Assembly: GCA_963975425.1 (NCBI GenBank)
Contig: CAXBGS010000020.1
Span: 1 to 64,000, forward strand
Origin: CAXBGS01 sp963975425
GTDB taxonomy: Bacteria > Planctomycetota > Planctomycetia > Pirellulales > Pirellulaceae
Reading direction: 5' to 3'
Length of the DNA stretch: 64,000 nt
Numbering within the stretch: the first letter of the stretch is position 1; every line of letters starts with the position of its first letter. Under the pieces are notes generated by a model. It did not search any database, was not told the origin of the DNA, and saw nothing but the letters and a program-made list of their open reading frames with translations. The position numbers and the translations under genes are program-made. Of the stretch, positions 45,394 to 54,928 are shown piece after piece.

Positions 45394-46225
45394 TCCCCCA
45401 GCCATGATCGCGTTGAAACAAGCATTTCTTGATTTGCATCCAGTTTGGCAGGCCGCCTTGGCGGGCCTTTTCACCTGGGGCGTCACCGCTGCAGGAGCCG
45501 CGTTGGTGTTCTTTGCAAAAGCGGTGAATCAAAAGTTGATCGATTCGATGCTGGGCTTGTCCGGCGGCGTGATGATTGCAGCCAGCTATTGGTCACTGCT
45601 GGCGCCATCGATTGAAATCTCGCGTCATCGCGCGGAACCGGCGTGGTTTCCCGCAGCCGTGGGATTTTTACTGGGCGGTCTCGCACTTCTGTCCTGCGAT
45701 CGAGTGCTCCCGCATTTGCATTTAGGTTTTCGACTCGATGAATACGAAGGCCCCAAGACCCGGTGGCGACGCAGCACATTGCTCGTACTCGCGATCACCT
45801 TGCACAACATCCCTGAAGGCTTGGCGGTCGGTGTTGCGTTCGGAGGAGTCATCGCGGGCCAGCAAGCCGCCGGTATCGCCGGCGCACTTGCGCTGACGTT
45901 GGGGATTGGATTGCAGAACTTTCCCGAAGGCACCGCCGTTGCCATGCCATTGCGAATGGATGGAATGTCGCGTCGAAAGGCGTTCTGGTACGGACAGCTT
46001 TCCGGAATCGTCGAACCGATCGCCGCCGTCATGGGAGCCGCAGCCGTCGCCTATGCGTCAGCGATTCTGCCGTATGCGCTCAGCTTTGCCGCAGGTGCGA
46101 TGATTTATGTGGTTGTCGAAGAGCTGATTCCCGAATCCCACCGCGCAGGCAACGTCGATCTGGCGACGATTAGTCTGATGATCGGTTTCACCATCATGAT
46201 GATTTTGGATGTTGCGCTGGGTTAG
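45380..46225 (+). CDS. ZIP family metal transporter
   Basis: The 281-residue polytopic protein has the ZIP signature in transmembrane helices IV and V: HNIPEGLAVGVAFGG near 145 and NFPEGTAVAMPLR near 178, which carry the metal-binding His/Asn/Glu. Eight hydrophobic segments are visible. It should import zinc or another divalent metal. The start may be 45380, which overlaps the Cys-rich membrane protein gene by 14 bases, or the ATG at 45404. The overlap indicates co-translation. Confidence 0.92.
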   Translation: MTSFSPPAMIALKQAFLDLHPVWQAALAGLFTWGVTAAGAALVFFAKAVNQKLIDSMLGLSGGVMIAASYWSLLAPSIEISRHRAEPAWFPAAVGFLLGGLALLSCDRVLPHLHLGFRLDEYEGPKTRWRRSTLLVLAITLHNIPEGLAVGVAFGGVIAGQQAAGIAGALALTLGIGLQNFPEGTAVAMPLRMDGMSRRKAFWYGQLSGIVEPIAAVMGAAAVAYASAILPYALSFAAGAMIYVVVEELIPESHRAGNVDLATISLMIGFTIMMILDVALG

Positions 46226-46605
46226 TCCCCGACACACAACAGCGTTAAACCTGCCCCGTGGAAATTGGTTTGCGACAAGCGATGCGTGTATCGAAGTTTC
46301 GTCGTTGAGGGATCGCGACAGGTGGGCGAAGCCGTACCAAACCGCTCGTGTCTTGAAATCGTGACGAACTGTATCCGCGTAGCGTGCGTCCTTGCACGGT
46401 TGTGCAGCCACAACCCGGCAAGACTGGTCGTCACAACGCAATACCACCTGCAATTCGTTGTGTAACCCGATTTCGGATGCGGTGGCATTCGATTTGCGTT
46501 TCCTCTGGGTGTGAATCGCTCGAATCCACGGGCACACGGTTTCCAGCCACTTCCGCTGACTCGAATGGTTCGGAAGGCCCGCCACCACATTTCGGATTGT
46601 TGAAA
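46226..46605. other. Intergenic, nothing recognised
   Basis: Gap between ZIP and the next membrane protein gene. Open frames on both strands lack family-like motifs; the downstream gene is set to begin at 46606. Confidence 0.45.
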
Positions 46606-47133
46606 ATGTCCACTCACGTTGAATCAATCAAGCAAGCATCGGAACCTTCTGTCGGTCGTGATTTGGGTGAGCCAGATGCCCATGCGATGTCTCGGCATTT
46701 GGCGACGACGATTCGAGTCGCGCTCATTCTGTGCGTGATTGCAACACTGGTGTTGTTTGTTTTCTACCGCCCCGCAGCGTACCTGGCTGCGATTCCGGTT
46801 CCCTTGCTCGCGGTGGCATTGATGCTGGTCGATTTGTTTGAACGTCGGTCGCGATCGAATGCCTTGCGCAAGCCCAATCAAACTGAGATCGGTCAAGATG
46901 AAGTCGAGTTGGATGTCGAAGTGGCCGGACTGACGACCGCGGTAAAAGCGTTCGCCGTGCTGGCGGTCGGAACGTTCATCATCGCGGCGGCGTACTTCGA
47001 AGCGGCAATTTTAGGGATCGCCGCGACCGCCGTGTTGCTATTGGCGTTGCTGATCGAGCTTCCGTTCATCCTGGTTGGTGTTTCGGAGGCCAAGCGAGAC
47101 GAACGTGAAAAGATAACCGGCAAACGAGACTGA
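46606..47133 (+). CDS. Four-helix membrane protein of unknown function
   Basis: With the ATG at 46606 the protein has 175 residues. Four hydrophobic helices occur in two pairs (about 37-55, 58-77, 112-130 and 133-157), separated by an acidic loop (EIGQDEVELDVEV). I do not recognise a family. Both ends are polar and cytoplasmic-like, with a basic C-terminus. It may be a small stress-related membrane protein. The upstream frame is Arg/Pro-rich without hydrophobic content, so I reject the longer start. Confidence 0.65.
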   Translation: MSTHVESIKQASEPSVGRDLGEPDAHAMSRHLATTIRVALILCVIATLVLFVFYRPAAYLAAIPVPLLAVALMLVDLFERRSRSNALRKPNQTEIGQDEVELDVEVAGLTTAVKAFAVLAVGTFIIAAAYFEAAILGIAATAVLLLALLIELPFILVGVSEAKRDEREKITGKRD

Positions 47134-47639
47134 AGTCTTGCTCACGCGGTGATCGGAGGATCCGCAACCAGAGGCTTGGCAACTGGCGTACTGGCGACCT
47201 AGGCACACGCGACCAGGAAAACAGATCACTGCGAAAGCCACTCGACAGCCGTACACCTTGGCGAGGTGCCGTGGGTGATGGCGGGGCGGGGCTCGATCGC
47301 TCGGTCACCGAACGACCAGTATCCGAACGACCGGTACACGGTTGCCCGACTTTGCATCGCCCTGCATCGCCCTGCGTCGCGCTGCCCGGCGGGACAGGCC
47401 TCGACGGATTCACAAAGGCGACCACGTACCGTTGGACACCCTGGCTGGGACCGTGTGCCGCGCTAACTCGATGCCGCGCTAACTCTATAGCGTCAAGCGC
47501 TTCAAATTCTTACCATGCGCATAGGATCACGGCCGGAACCAAGATCGCGCGTCGCGTTCGTCTCTGCTCAAGCGGTTCCGAGGTTGATCGATCGATTCTT
47601 GATCCAGCAGACAGTTGATCCAGCACACAGGAAAACAGC
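47134..47639. other. Intergenic with four clustered tandem duplications
   Basis: Four short tandem repeats occur in 323 bases: 15 bp x2 (47308-47337), 10 bp x3 (47354-47383), 16 bp x2 (47456-47487) and 16 bp x2 (47599-47630). No gene is visible. The last repeat ends nine bases before the DUF3124 start. Confidence 0.6.
47308..47630. repeat. Cluster of four unrelated tandem duplications
   Basis: Units are CCGAACGACCRGTAY (47308, 47323), GCRTCGCSCT (47354, 47364, 47374), TGCCGCGCTAACTCKA (47456, 47472) and TTGATCCAGCAGACAG (47599, with a one-base variant at 47615). The unit sequences differ, so they are separate events. This suggests a local tendency to slippage or repair-associated duplication. 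Confidence 0.75.
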
Positions 47640-48245
47640 GTGGCGAAATTGACGAACGATAGCGAGAACCAGATCATCCGGAACATTAAATTCATCGTCT
47701 TTCTGACGGTGGTTGTTCCCATGGTCGTCTTGGCCATCTTTATGGAATTGCGATTCGACTCCATTGAAGAGGGGCTGCAGTTTCACCATCCGGGGATGCG
47801 AGATTCGGCGCGCTCGGATATCGATACGCTTCCTTGGCATCCGATCCAGGGCCAGACGTTATACGTGCCGGCCTATTCGCACATTTACCACCAGAGCGGG
47901 AAACCTCGTTTGTTGGCGGTGACGCTATGTGCCCGCAACACCGATCGCGAAAACGAAATTGTGCTAACATCGGTGCGGTACTTTGACACCAGCGGCAAAG
48001 AGTTACGGTCATTCATCGAAAAACCGTTGCGGCTCGGTCCGTTGGCATCGACCGAGTTCGTGATCGAGCAAGACGACAAATCGGGTGGCAGCGGCGCCAG
48101 CTTTATCGTCGAATGGAAAGCGGGGTTGCCAGTCAGCGTTCCCGTGGTCGAGACGGTGATGATCGATACCAGTAACGCTCAGGGAATCTCTTTTGCCCGC
48201 TCGGCAACCGTCTTGGAGGAAACAGCGCCGACGGTCGATCCTTAG
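47640..48245 (+). CDS. DUF3124 domain-containing membrane-anchored protein
   Basis: The 201-residue protein starts at GTG with AGGAA seven bases upstream. A single N-terminal anchor (about 15-37) precedes a beta-rich extracytoplasmic domain of the DUF3124 type (LYVPAYSHIYHQSGKPRLLAVTL, LCARNTDRENEIVLTSVRYFDTSGK). The family is found in cyanobacteria and environmental proteobacteria with no known role. It converges with YitT, 52 bases between stops. Confidence 0.88.
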   Translation: MAKLTNDSENQIIRNIKFIVFLTVVVPMVVLAIFMELRFDSIEEGLQFHHPGMRDSARSDIDTLPWHPIQGQTLYVPAYSHIYHQSGKPRLLAVTLCARNTDRENEIVLTSVRYFDTSGKELRSFIEKPLRLGPLASTEFVIEQDDKSGGSGASFIVEWKAGLPVSVPVVETVMIDTSNAQGISFARSATVLEETAPTVDP

Positions 48246-48297
48246 TTTCACGAGCAGCCTATCCTGGCGGGCGGAACCAACACAGCAACCGTCAAAG

Positions 48298-49200
48298 CTA
48301 TCCAATCGGCGTGATGTAATACCTGCGCGACACGCCCTCGAGTTCGTGATGATAATAAAAGGAAGCCGGATCGGCCTCTTCGATCGCGTCGCGAAGCGGC
48401 GGCAGTTCTTCTTGGGTCACGATCGCTCGTACCATCGAGAATGATTGGCCGGTGTGACCGCCGATCCCTTCTTGAACTGTAAAGGTTCGGTGTGACGCGA
48501 TCTCCTTGATCGTTTGGCCGATGGCATCGGGTTGTCGAGTCACGACGACCAGCATCGTGATTTTGAATTTCTTGTAGAGATTGTTGAGCGTTTCGGCGGA
48601 CGCAAAGATATAGATGCACGTGTACATCAGAGTATTCACGACCGATTCGATTTCGCCGTGCTTTAACAGATCCATTCCCAGCCCAAATGCCGTCGATCCC
48701 ACCGCTGCAAAGATTGCGATCGATCCGACGGGTTTCAAATATTTCATCGCCAGATAAGCACCGATGATGTCTTCGTCGCCTGTCGAACCACGATTCTGAA
48801 ATGCCAAAGCTTTGGCGAATCCTGCAAGCAAACCACCAAAGATCACCAGAATGATGCGTTCGTTCTGTGGCTCAGGTTGCGCAAACCGCAAGTCCGGCAG
48901 CACCGACAGCGCGATCACTACCGTGACGACGACCAGCAGCGATCGAAGCGCAAAGACGCGGCTGACCTTGGAAAAAGCAAACAGGATCAGCGCTGATTGA
49001 AAGACCAGATACAGGAAAATAAACAACCAATAGCTATCGAAATAGTACGACAACGACGCAGCGATCCCTTCCGTCCCGGTCAGGATGACTTTCGATGGAA
49101 GCACGAAATACTTCAGCGCGATCGCATAAAGTATGCCTGCCGCGACGATGATCGCGTGTTGAACCAAACCAGGTGGCAATCCTTTGGGCACAGTTTCCAA
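48298..49200 (-). CDS. YitT family membrane protein with DUF2179 domain
   Basis: The 300-residue protein has five or six N-terminal helices (YitT/DUF161 region, about 13-190, with KVILTGTEGIAASLSYYF and RGSTGDEDIIGAYLAMKY) and a C-terminal DUF2179 domain (about 215-298, VVVTRQPDAIGQTIKE, RAIVTQEELPPLRDAIEEADP). The family's substrate is unknown; it is usually described as a membrane transporter or regulator. It starts 46 bases after the RND permease stop on the same strand and may be the third gene of that operon. Confidence 0.9.
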   Translation of the reverse strand: METVPKGLPPGLVQHAIIVAAGILYAIALKYFVLPSKVILTGTEGIAASLSYYFDSYWLFIFLYLVFQSALILFAFSKVSRVFALRSLLVVVTVVIALSVLPDLRFAQPEPQNERIILVIFGGLLAGFAKALAFQNRGSTGDEDIIGAYLAMKYLKPVGSIAIFAAVGSTAFGLGMDLLKHGEIESVVNTLMYTCIYIFASAETLNNLYKKFKITMLVVVTRQPDAIGQTIKEIASHRTFTVQEGIGGHTGQSFSMVRAIVTQEELPPLRDAIEEADPASFYYHHELEGVSRRYYITPIG

Positions 49201-49246
49201 ATCCTTAAAAACAGTCTGTTTGGCTTCTATTCAATTGAAACGGGGA

Positions 49247-52200
49247 TCACGATGATTGATCGTCCGGAACCGGTTCCTCAGCGGAGTCCGGTGCAGGCGG
49301 AGCGTCGTCCTGCGACGAGACGCCGGTGACCTCTGCGGTGTCATTCGATGGTTTTCCGTTTTTCTGTGGTTCATCCGTTCCGGCTGCCACACTTTTCGAA
49401 TCACTCGGCGTCGACATCGTCGTTGATGCCGCAATCCCGTCAGCCGAAGCCAATGCGGTCTTCGGGCGATGACTCGATTTGACCAAGCCTCTGAGCACCA
49501 CGTAGAAAATCGGCGTCAGAAACAAGCCGAATACTGTGACGCCCAGCATTCCACTGAACACAGCCGTTCCCAGCACGCGACGCATCTCAAAACCAGCTCC
49601 CGTTGCAATGAGCAGTGGAATCACGCCGAGGATGAATGAAAACGCCGTCATCAAAATTGGGCGCAATCGCAATCGGCACGCATCGATGGCGGCTTGAAAA
49701 CGATCCTTGCCGGCATCTTCTTCGGCTTTCGCAAACTCGACGATCAAGATTGCGTTCTTACACGCGAGCCCGATCAGCACGATGAAGCCAATTTGAGTCA
49801 GGATGTTGTTTTCCATCCCACGGAACCACACGCCGATGATTGCGAATAGTAAACATAAGGGCACGATCAGAATAATCGCCAACGGCAGCAACCAGCTTTC
49901 GTATTGTGCCGCAAGGGCCAAGAAGACGAACAGTACCGCTAGCGGAAAAAGGAACACGATCGTGTTGCCTGCTTGGCGTTCCTGAAAGGCGAGTTCAGTC
50001 CATTCGAACCCAAACCCAGGCGGCAGATTCACCGCAGCAAGTTGTTCCATCGTGTCCAGTGACTCGCCAGAACTAAAGCCGGGCATCGTCGCACCATTGA
50101 TGTCCGCGGCCGGATAAAGGTTGTATCGGACCAAACGGTCGGGCCCCGCCGTGTGCGTGAGTTCCAAGACGGAACCGAGTGAAACGCTCGCACCTCGCGC
50201 ACTGCGAGTTCGTAATCGAAGGATGTCACTGGGCTCATCGCGAAATTCCGGGGCTGCCTGTGCCGTGACGCGATAGGTTCGTCCCAAAAAGTTGAAGTCA
50301 TTGACGTACAGCGAACCCAAGTAGACCTGCAGTGCCTCGAAGACGCTGCTGATCGGAACGTCCAGCATTTGCGCTTTGGTCCGGTCGACGTCGGTATAGA
50401 TTTGCGGAACGCTGACACGAAAGTTCGAGAATGCCTGAGCAATCCCGGGCTGCTGGTTCGCTTCGGCGACCATCTTTTCGGTGACCTCGTTCAATGCCCC
50501 AATCCCGGCACCGCGTCGGTCTTGAATGTACATTTTGAAACCGCCACCACGCCCGATCCCACGTACTGGCGGCGGCGGGATGATGAAGACCTGGGCCTCG
50601 TTGATCGCTGCCACTTCTCGCCGCATGTCGGCAACGATTGCGTCCACACCACGGCCACGCGCGGCTCGTTCTTTCGCATCTTCCAGCGGCAAGAATGTGA
50701 CGGCCGCGTTGGGACTGATCGTAAACGTTGAACCCGACAATCCTGCGATACCAACCGCATGCGCGACACCGTCAATTTTGCTGCCGATATCGGCAACGCG
50801 TTTGGTGACCTGGTCCGTCCGCGCCAACGATGCACCATCTGGCAATCGGATGCTGACGATCACATAGCCTTGGTCTTGCTGCGGAACAAATCCCGAGGGC
50901 ACCATTGAAAAACTGTACCAAGTGCAGACGAGCAATCCGCCATACAGCAACAATCCGACCGTTGTCATCCGCACCAGCCGAGAAATGATTCCGGCATAAA
51001 CCCCGCTTGTGACGTCGAACACGCGATTGAACAGCCGAAAGAACCAACCGAACAGGAAGTCGATCACTTTCGCGAACCCGTGCTTCTCGCCGTTTTTCGG
51101 TTTTAGCAACAGCGCGCACAGCGCGGGGCTAAGTGTCAACGACACAAAGGTTGAAAACGCCGTCGAGATGGCAATGGTGAGCGCAAACTGTTGATAAAAT
51201 TGACCACTGATGCTGGGGATAAAGATCGTGGGGACAAACACCGCAATCAGCACGAGCGTTGTCGCAATCAGTGCGGAACCAACCTCATCCATCGCTTTAT
51301 GAGTCGCGGCTCTGGGTGTCATCCCGTCGGCGATCAGCCGCTCGACATTTTCGACAACCACGATGGCATCATCGACGACGATCCCGATCGCCAGCACCAA
51401 GCCAAACAATGACAACGTGTTTAGCGTCACGCCCAAGCTCTGCATGGCCGCGAACGTTCCGATCAGCGAAATCGGGATTGCGATCACGGGAATGATGGTC
51501 GGTCGCCATCCATGCAGAAACATGAAGACGGTCAAGATCACAAACGCCGTAGTGATGAACAACGTATTGAAGACTTCCGATATCGATTCTTCGACAAAAT
51601 CGGTCGGGTTGTACGCGATCTCGTACCCGATGCCTTCAGGGAAATCGGTTGCCAACTTTTTCATGGCCAACTTCACTTGTTCGGCTGTATCAACGGCATT
51701 GGTTCCCGGCCGCTGATAGATCAGAATCGCGACCGCCGATTTTCCGTCCAAATAGCTCAAACGAGAATAGTCTTGCGCGCCGAGCTCGATCCGAGCCACG
51801 TCACTCAAGCGAGTCACCCGGCCGTCGTCGCCCCGTTTGACAATGATGTCGCCGAACTCGTCCGCCTCCTGCAGTCGTCCCTGCGTTGTGACGTTTAACT
51901 GAAATGCGCCGGACTGGTCGATCGGTGGTTGGCCGATGACACCGGCGGCGACCTGGACATTCTGTTGCCGGATGGCCTCGACCACGTCGCCTGCGGTCAG
52001 GTCGACGTGTGTCATTTTTTCGATGTCCAGCCAGATACGCATCGCGTATTCGTTGCCACCGGCGACGCGAATGTCACCCACTCCGTCCAGCCGCATCAAT
52101 GCATCGCGGACGTTCAAAAACGCGTAGTTGCTGATATAGAGTTGTTCGCGGCTGTCGTCCGGCGAATTCAAGTGAACCACCATCAACATGTCCGGAATCA

Positions 52201-52600
52201 GTTTTGTCGTGGTGACTCCGATTTGGCGGACCTGATCCGGCAGGCGCGATTCGGCAACGGCGACTCGGTTTTGGACCAGCACTTGGGCGTCGTCCAGATC
52301 GGTGCCAAGCTTGAACGTCACGGTCAATTGCATCGTACCGTCGGCGCTCGATGAAGACTCCATGTACAACATGTCGTCAACGCCGTTCATTTCCTGTTCG
52401 ATCGGCGTTGCGACCGTGTCAGCGATCACCTGGGGTGTCGCGCCAGGGAAGCTCGCCCGAACCACAATCTGCGGCGGAGCAACAGGCGGGTACTGCGATA
52501 CGGGCAGCGAAAAATACGTGATCCCACCGACCAATACGATCACGAACGATAGAACAGTCGCAAAGATGGGTCGTTCGATAAAAAAGTGAGGAAACTTCAT
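49247..52600 (-). CDS. RND-family efflux pump permease (HAE1/AcrB type)
   Basis: The 1117-residue protein has the RND layout: twelve helices and two large periplasmic loops. Proton-relay residues are in place: an Asp pair in GIVVDDAIVVVENV on helix 4 and Lys in IGLACKNAILIVEF on helix 10. The N-terminus FFIERPIFATVLSF and the loop motifs GVDDMLYMES match AcrB/MexB-like multidrug transporters. The C-terminal tail (about 1045-1117) is long, acidic and Ser/Pro-rich, beyond the usual AcrB length. Its start overlaps the adaptor gene stop by four bases. No outer-membrane channel gene is nearby. Confidence 0.96.
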   Translation of the reverse strand: MKFPHFFIERPIFATVLSFVIVLVGGITYFSLPVSQYPPVAPPQIVVRASFPGATPQVIADTVATPIEQEMNGVDDMLYMESSSSADGTMQLTVTFKLGTDLDDAQVLVQNRVAVAESRLPDQVRQIGVTTTKLIPDMLMVVHLNSPDDSREQLYISNYAFLNVRDALMRLDGVGDIRVAGGNEYAMRIWLDIEKMTHVDLTAGDVVEAIRQQNVQVAAGVIGQPPIDQSGAFQLNVTTQGRLQEADEFGDIIVKRGDDGRVTRLSDVARIELGAQDYSRLSYLDGKSAVAILIYQRPGTNAVDTAEQVKLAMKKLATDFPEGIGYEIAYNPTDFVEESISEVFNTLFITTAFVILTVFMFLHGWRPTIIPVIAIPISLIGTFAAMQSLGVTLNTLSLFGLVLAIGIVVDDAIVVVENVERLIADGMTPRAATHKAMDEVGSALIATTLVLIAVFVPTIFIPSISGQFYQQFALTIAISTAFSTFVSLTLSPALCALLLKPKNGEKHGFAKVIDFLFGWFFRLFNRVFDVTSGVYAGIISRLVRMTTVGLLLYGGLLVCTWYSFSMVPSGFVPQQDQGYVIVSIRLPDGASLARTDQVTKRVADIGSKIDGVAHAVGIAGLSGSTFTISPNAAVTFLPLEDAKERAARGRGVDAIVADMRREVAAINEAQVFIIPPPPVRGIGRGGGFKMYIQDRRGAGIGALNEVTEKMVAEANQQPGIAQAFSNFRVSVPQIYTDVDRTKAQMLDVPISSVFEALQVYLGSLYVNDFNFLGRTYRVTAQAAPEFRDEPSDILRLRTRSARGASVSLGSVLELTHTAGPDRLVRYNLYPAADINGATMPGFSSGESLDTMEQLAAVNLPPGFGFEWTELAFQERQAGNTIVFLFPLAVLFVFLALAAQYESWLLPLAIILIVPLCLLFAIIGVWFRGMENNILTQIGFIVLIGLACKNAILIVEFAKAEEDAGKDRFQAAIDACRLRLRPILMTAFSFILGVIPLLIATGAGFEMRRVLGTAVFSGMLGVTVFGLFLTPIFYVVLRGLVKSSHRPKTALASADGIAASTTMSTPSDSKSVAAGTDEPQKNGKPSNDTAEVTGVSSQDDAPPAPDSAEEPVPDDQSS

Positions 52601-54066
52601 GATCGGTTTCCTCGCTCGATCGCAGTCGTCTCGTCTGCCAGCCCGCCGTCAAGCGGATCGTTCAGCGTCGGAACAGAAAATTTCGGCGCGGGATTGGGTG
52701 TATTCGATAGCCATTGCTCCGGTGGCAACGGCTGGTAGTCATCGGGCAATCCGTCTTCGACCAATTCGATCGTGCCCGGTTGCGTTTGCACCTTCAAATC
52801 CGGACGCACCTGCAGCAGCCCCTCGATGACGACGGTATCGCTGCCGCTGAGTCCCTCGCGCACGACCCGCAGCCCGTCAACCAAAGGCCCCAGTTTGACC
52901 GGTCGCCGCTGGACCGTTTCGTTTTCGACGATATAGACGTATTGGGATGACTGATCGGTCCCGACCGCTGAATCTGGAATCAACAGTCCTTCGTGTGCGG
53001 CGCTGCCGGGAATACGGATCCGGGCGAACATGCCTGGCAGTAAGACTTGGTCCTTATTCGGAAAGACACAGCGGGCCCGCATACTGGCTGTATCGGGGTC
53101 GAATCGATTGTCGACAAAGTTCATGTGGCCTTGATGTGGGAATCCGTCCTCATCAACCAGCCCCAAAAATACGGGGTTCTTTGCGACTCGCGAACTCTCT
53201 CGTTGACCGCTCTGCGCCAAACGAATGTACTTCAATACTTCCTGTTCGTTCGCGTCGAACGTGCAGTAAATCGGGTCGACCGATGTGATCGTGGTCAACA
53301 GAGTCGACGTTGCCGTCCCTCCACTGACCAGATTACCCTCGGTCACATATTGGCGGCTGATGCGACCGGTAACTGGCGAGCGAACTTGTGTGTAGTCGAC
53401 GTTCAGCTTTGCGGTTTCGACGCCTGCTTTGGCGGATTCGATCGCCGCATTCGCTGTCCCGATCTCAGCTTCGGCGGAAGTGATTTCAGCTTTACTGGCC
53501 TCAAGATCCGCTTGTGCTTGGCGAAACTCGGCTTCGCGTTGATCGAGGTCTTCCTGCGAGCCCGCGTTTCGCGTCATCAATGTCCGCTCGCGATTGACGC
53601 GTGACTCGGCAAGCTTTAATTGCGCTTCGGACTGTTGATGCTTAGCCTGCGCGCTCTGCAGACCCGCCTTGGCTTGTGCTAACATTGAGACGGCTTGCCC
53701 CAGGGCCGCGTTAGCGCCATTCAGATCAGCCATAAAGGGGCGCGGGTCAATCACGAATAACAAGTCGCCGTTGTTGACGATCTGACCTTCGTCAAAGTGG
53801 ATCGATTGGAGGTATCCACTGACGCGTGCGCGGACCTCGACGAACTCGATCGCTTCCATGCGGCCAGAATACGCGTCCCATTCGACGATTTTTTTCACGA
53901 TTGGCTTGGCGACGGTCACCGTCGGTGGCGGCATCTGGGGCGGTCCGGTGGGCCGCTGGCTACATCCGCCGACGACCAATGCGGTGACCAGTAACGCGTA
54001 TCGAAACACGCGCGAAGCGTATTGATTGCTCGTTTCCCGGTCGTCGATGATCTGTTTCGATATCAT
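52597..54066 (-). CDS. RND efflux periplasmic adaptor lipoprotein
   Basis: With the ATG at 54066 the protein has 489 residues and a lipobox, ALVVGGC. The HlyD/AcrA order is clear: a lipoyl half-motif (YSGRMEAIEFVEVRARVSGYL), a long coiled coil of Ala/Gln/Glu heptads (about 120-230), the second lipoyl half (VRSPVTGRISRQYVTEGN), a beta-barrel and a membrane-proximal domain. It bridges the permease to an outer-membrane channel. A TTG start at 54111 is less likely. The four-base overlap with the permease shows an operon. Confidence 0.94.
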   Translation of the reverse strand: MISKQIIDDRETSNQYASRVFRYALLVTALVVGGCSQRPTGPPQMPPPTVTVAKPIVKKIVEWDAYSGRMEAIEFVEVRARVSGYLQSIHFDEGQIVNNGDLLFVIDPRPFMADLNGANAALGQAVSMLAQAKAGLQSAQAKHQQSEAQLKLAESRVNRERTLMTRNAGSQEDLDQREAEFRQAQADLEASKAEITSAEAEIGTANAAIESAKAGVETAKLNVDYTQVRSPVTGRISRQYVTEGNLVSGGTATSTLLTTITSVDPIYCTFDANEQEVLKYIRLAQSGQRESSRVAKNPVFLGLVDEDGFPHQGHMNFVDNRFDPDTASMRARCVFPNKDQVLLPGMFARIRIPGSAAHEGLLIPDSAVGTDQSSQYVYIVENETVQRRPVKLGPLVDGLRVVREGLSGSDTVVIEGLLQVRPDLKVQTQPGTIELVEDGLPDDYQPLPPEQWLSNTPNPAPKFSVPTLNDPLDGGLADETTAIERGNRS

Positions 54067-54928
54067 GTTGTCGGTTGTGGTCGCGGTGGGGGGATAGGGG
54101 CGTGGTTGCAATACGTCTTCGGTCGCCGGATCGGTGGGTCATGAATGCCCGCAACCCGGTCCTGAACAAAAAGCGACTATGAAGAGATGGTCAATGGGCT
54201 CTTAAGTTCGCCTCTTTGCCTGTCACGAAATTCGAATTTTAAGAATTCCGATGTCCAGGAACTCCGCTGCGGGCGGTGACTTTCTCGGTAGGAAGGCTGT
54301 TTCCTCGGTATACCCGTTAAGGACGGCATCGAAATTCCCTGTGGCAAGCAATACGACAGAGCATGTCATACTAGATACCTGCGTTTCGGTTCGGGAAGGC
54401 GGGCTGATTTACGAAATGCATGCAGTGGTATGCACGCAGTGGTCACTGAAGGCTCTTCGTACGGTGAAAGTGAGTGCAAGCCTAGACGCCAATGGGCACA
54501 CCTGGTGTTCGTTCTATGAGATGCAGAATCGAAGCACCAAGAAATGGAAGCGTTGAGCGAGACATCGGTCGTCAACGTCGTCGATCAAATCCGCCGGCAA
54601 TCTTGAACATTCAACGAAACCTGAGCATTCGATTGGATGAAGTCGACTCGGGCCAAAACTTGCGACTGTGGGTCACGCGACATCTGGCGCCGCCGGACAC
54701 ATTTGAATCTCGCCAGCGCCCGTGAACCGTTGCGTCTTGAACGCTGTCCGATCTTATCGCGGCTCGCGGCTCGCGATGCTGCGATGTGTCGCTAATCGCT
54801 TGATTGCCGCCAAACCCTGTGTGAACGATCGGAAACATTGACACTCGTCGACAAGCGTACCCCACGATGGTCTATTTGTGAAATCAATAATAGTTGTCAT
54901 ACTTATTGTTTTAACCAATAAACGAATC
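54067..54928. other. Divergent intergenic region between RND genes and LysR
   Basis: No gene is convincing. A 14-bp tandem duplication lies at 54416-54443 (ATGCATGCAGTGGT and a one-base variant). An AT-rich island next to the LysR start holds inverted repeats (see separate entry). A GAATT-N5-AATTC sequence at 54234-54248 is too short to assign. Confidence 0.5.
54886..54921. promoter_or_regulatory. AT-rich nested inverted repeats before the LysR gene
   Basis: TTATTG (54903-54908) and CAATAA (54916-54921) form a 6-bp inverted repeat with a 7-base spacer. AATAA (54886-54890) pairs with TTATT (54903-54907) across 12 bases. The T-N11-A type symmetry fits a LysR autoregulatory site just upstream of the start at 54929. 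Confidence 0.5.

Noticed and set aside
54234..54248. GAATT-N5-AATTC inverted repeat
   Set aside because: Arms are short and AT-rich and it is about 170 bases from the adaptor start, so chance is likely.
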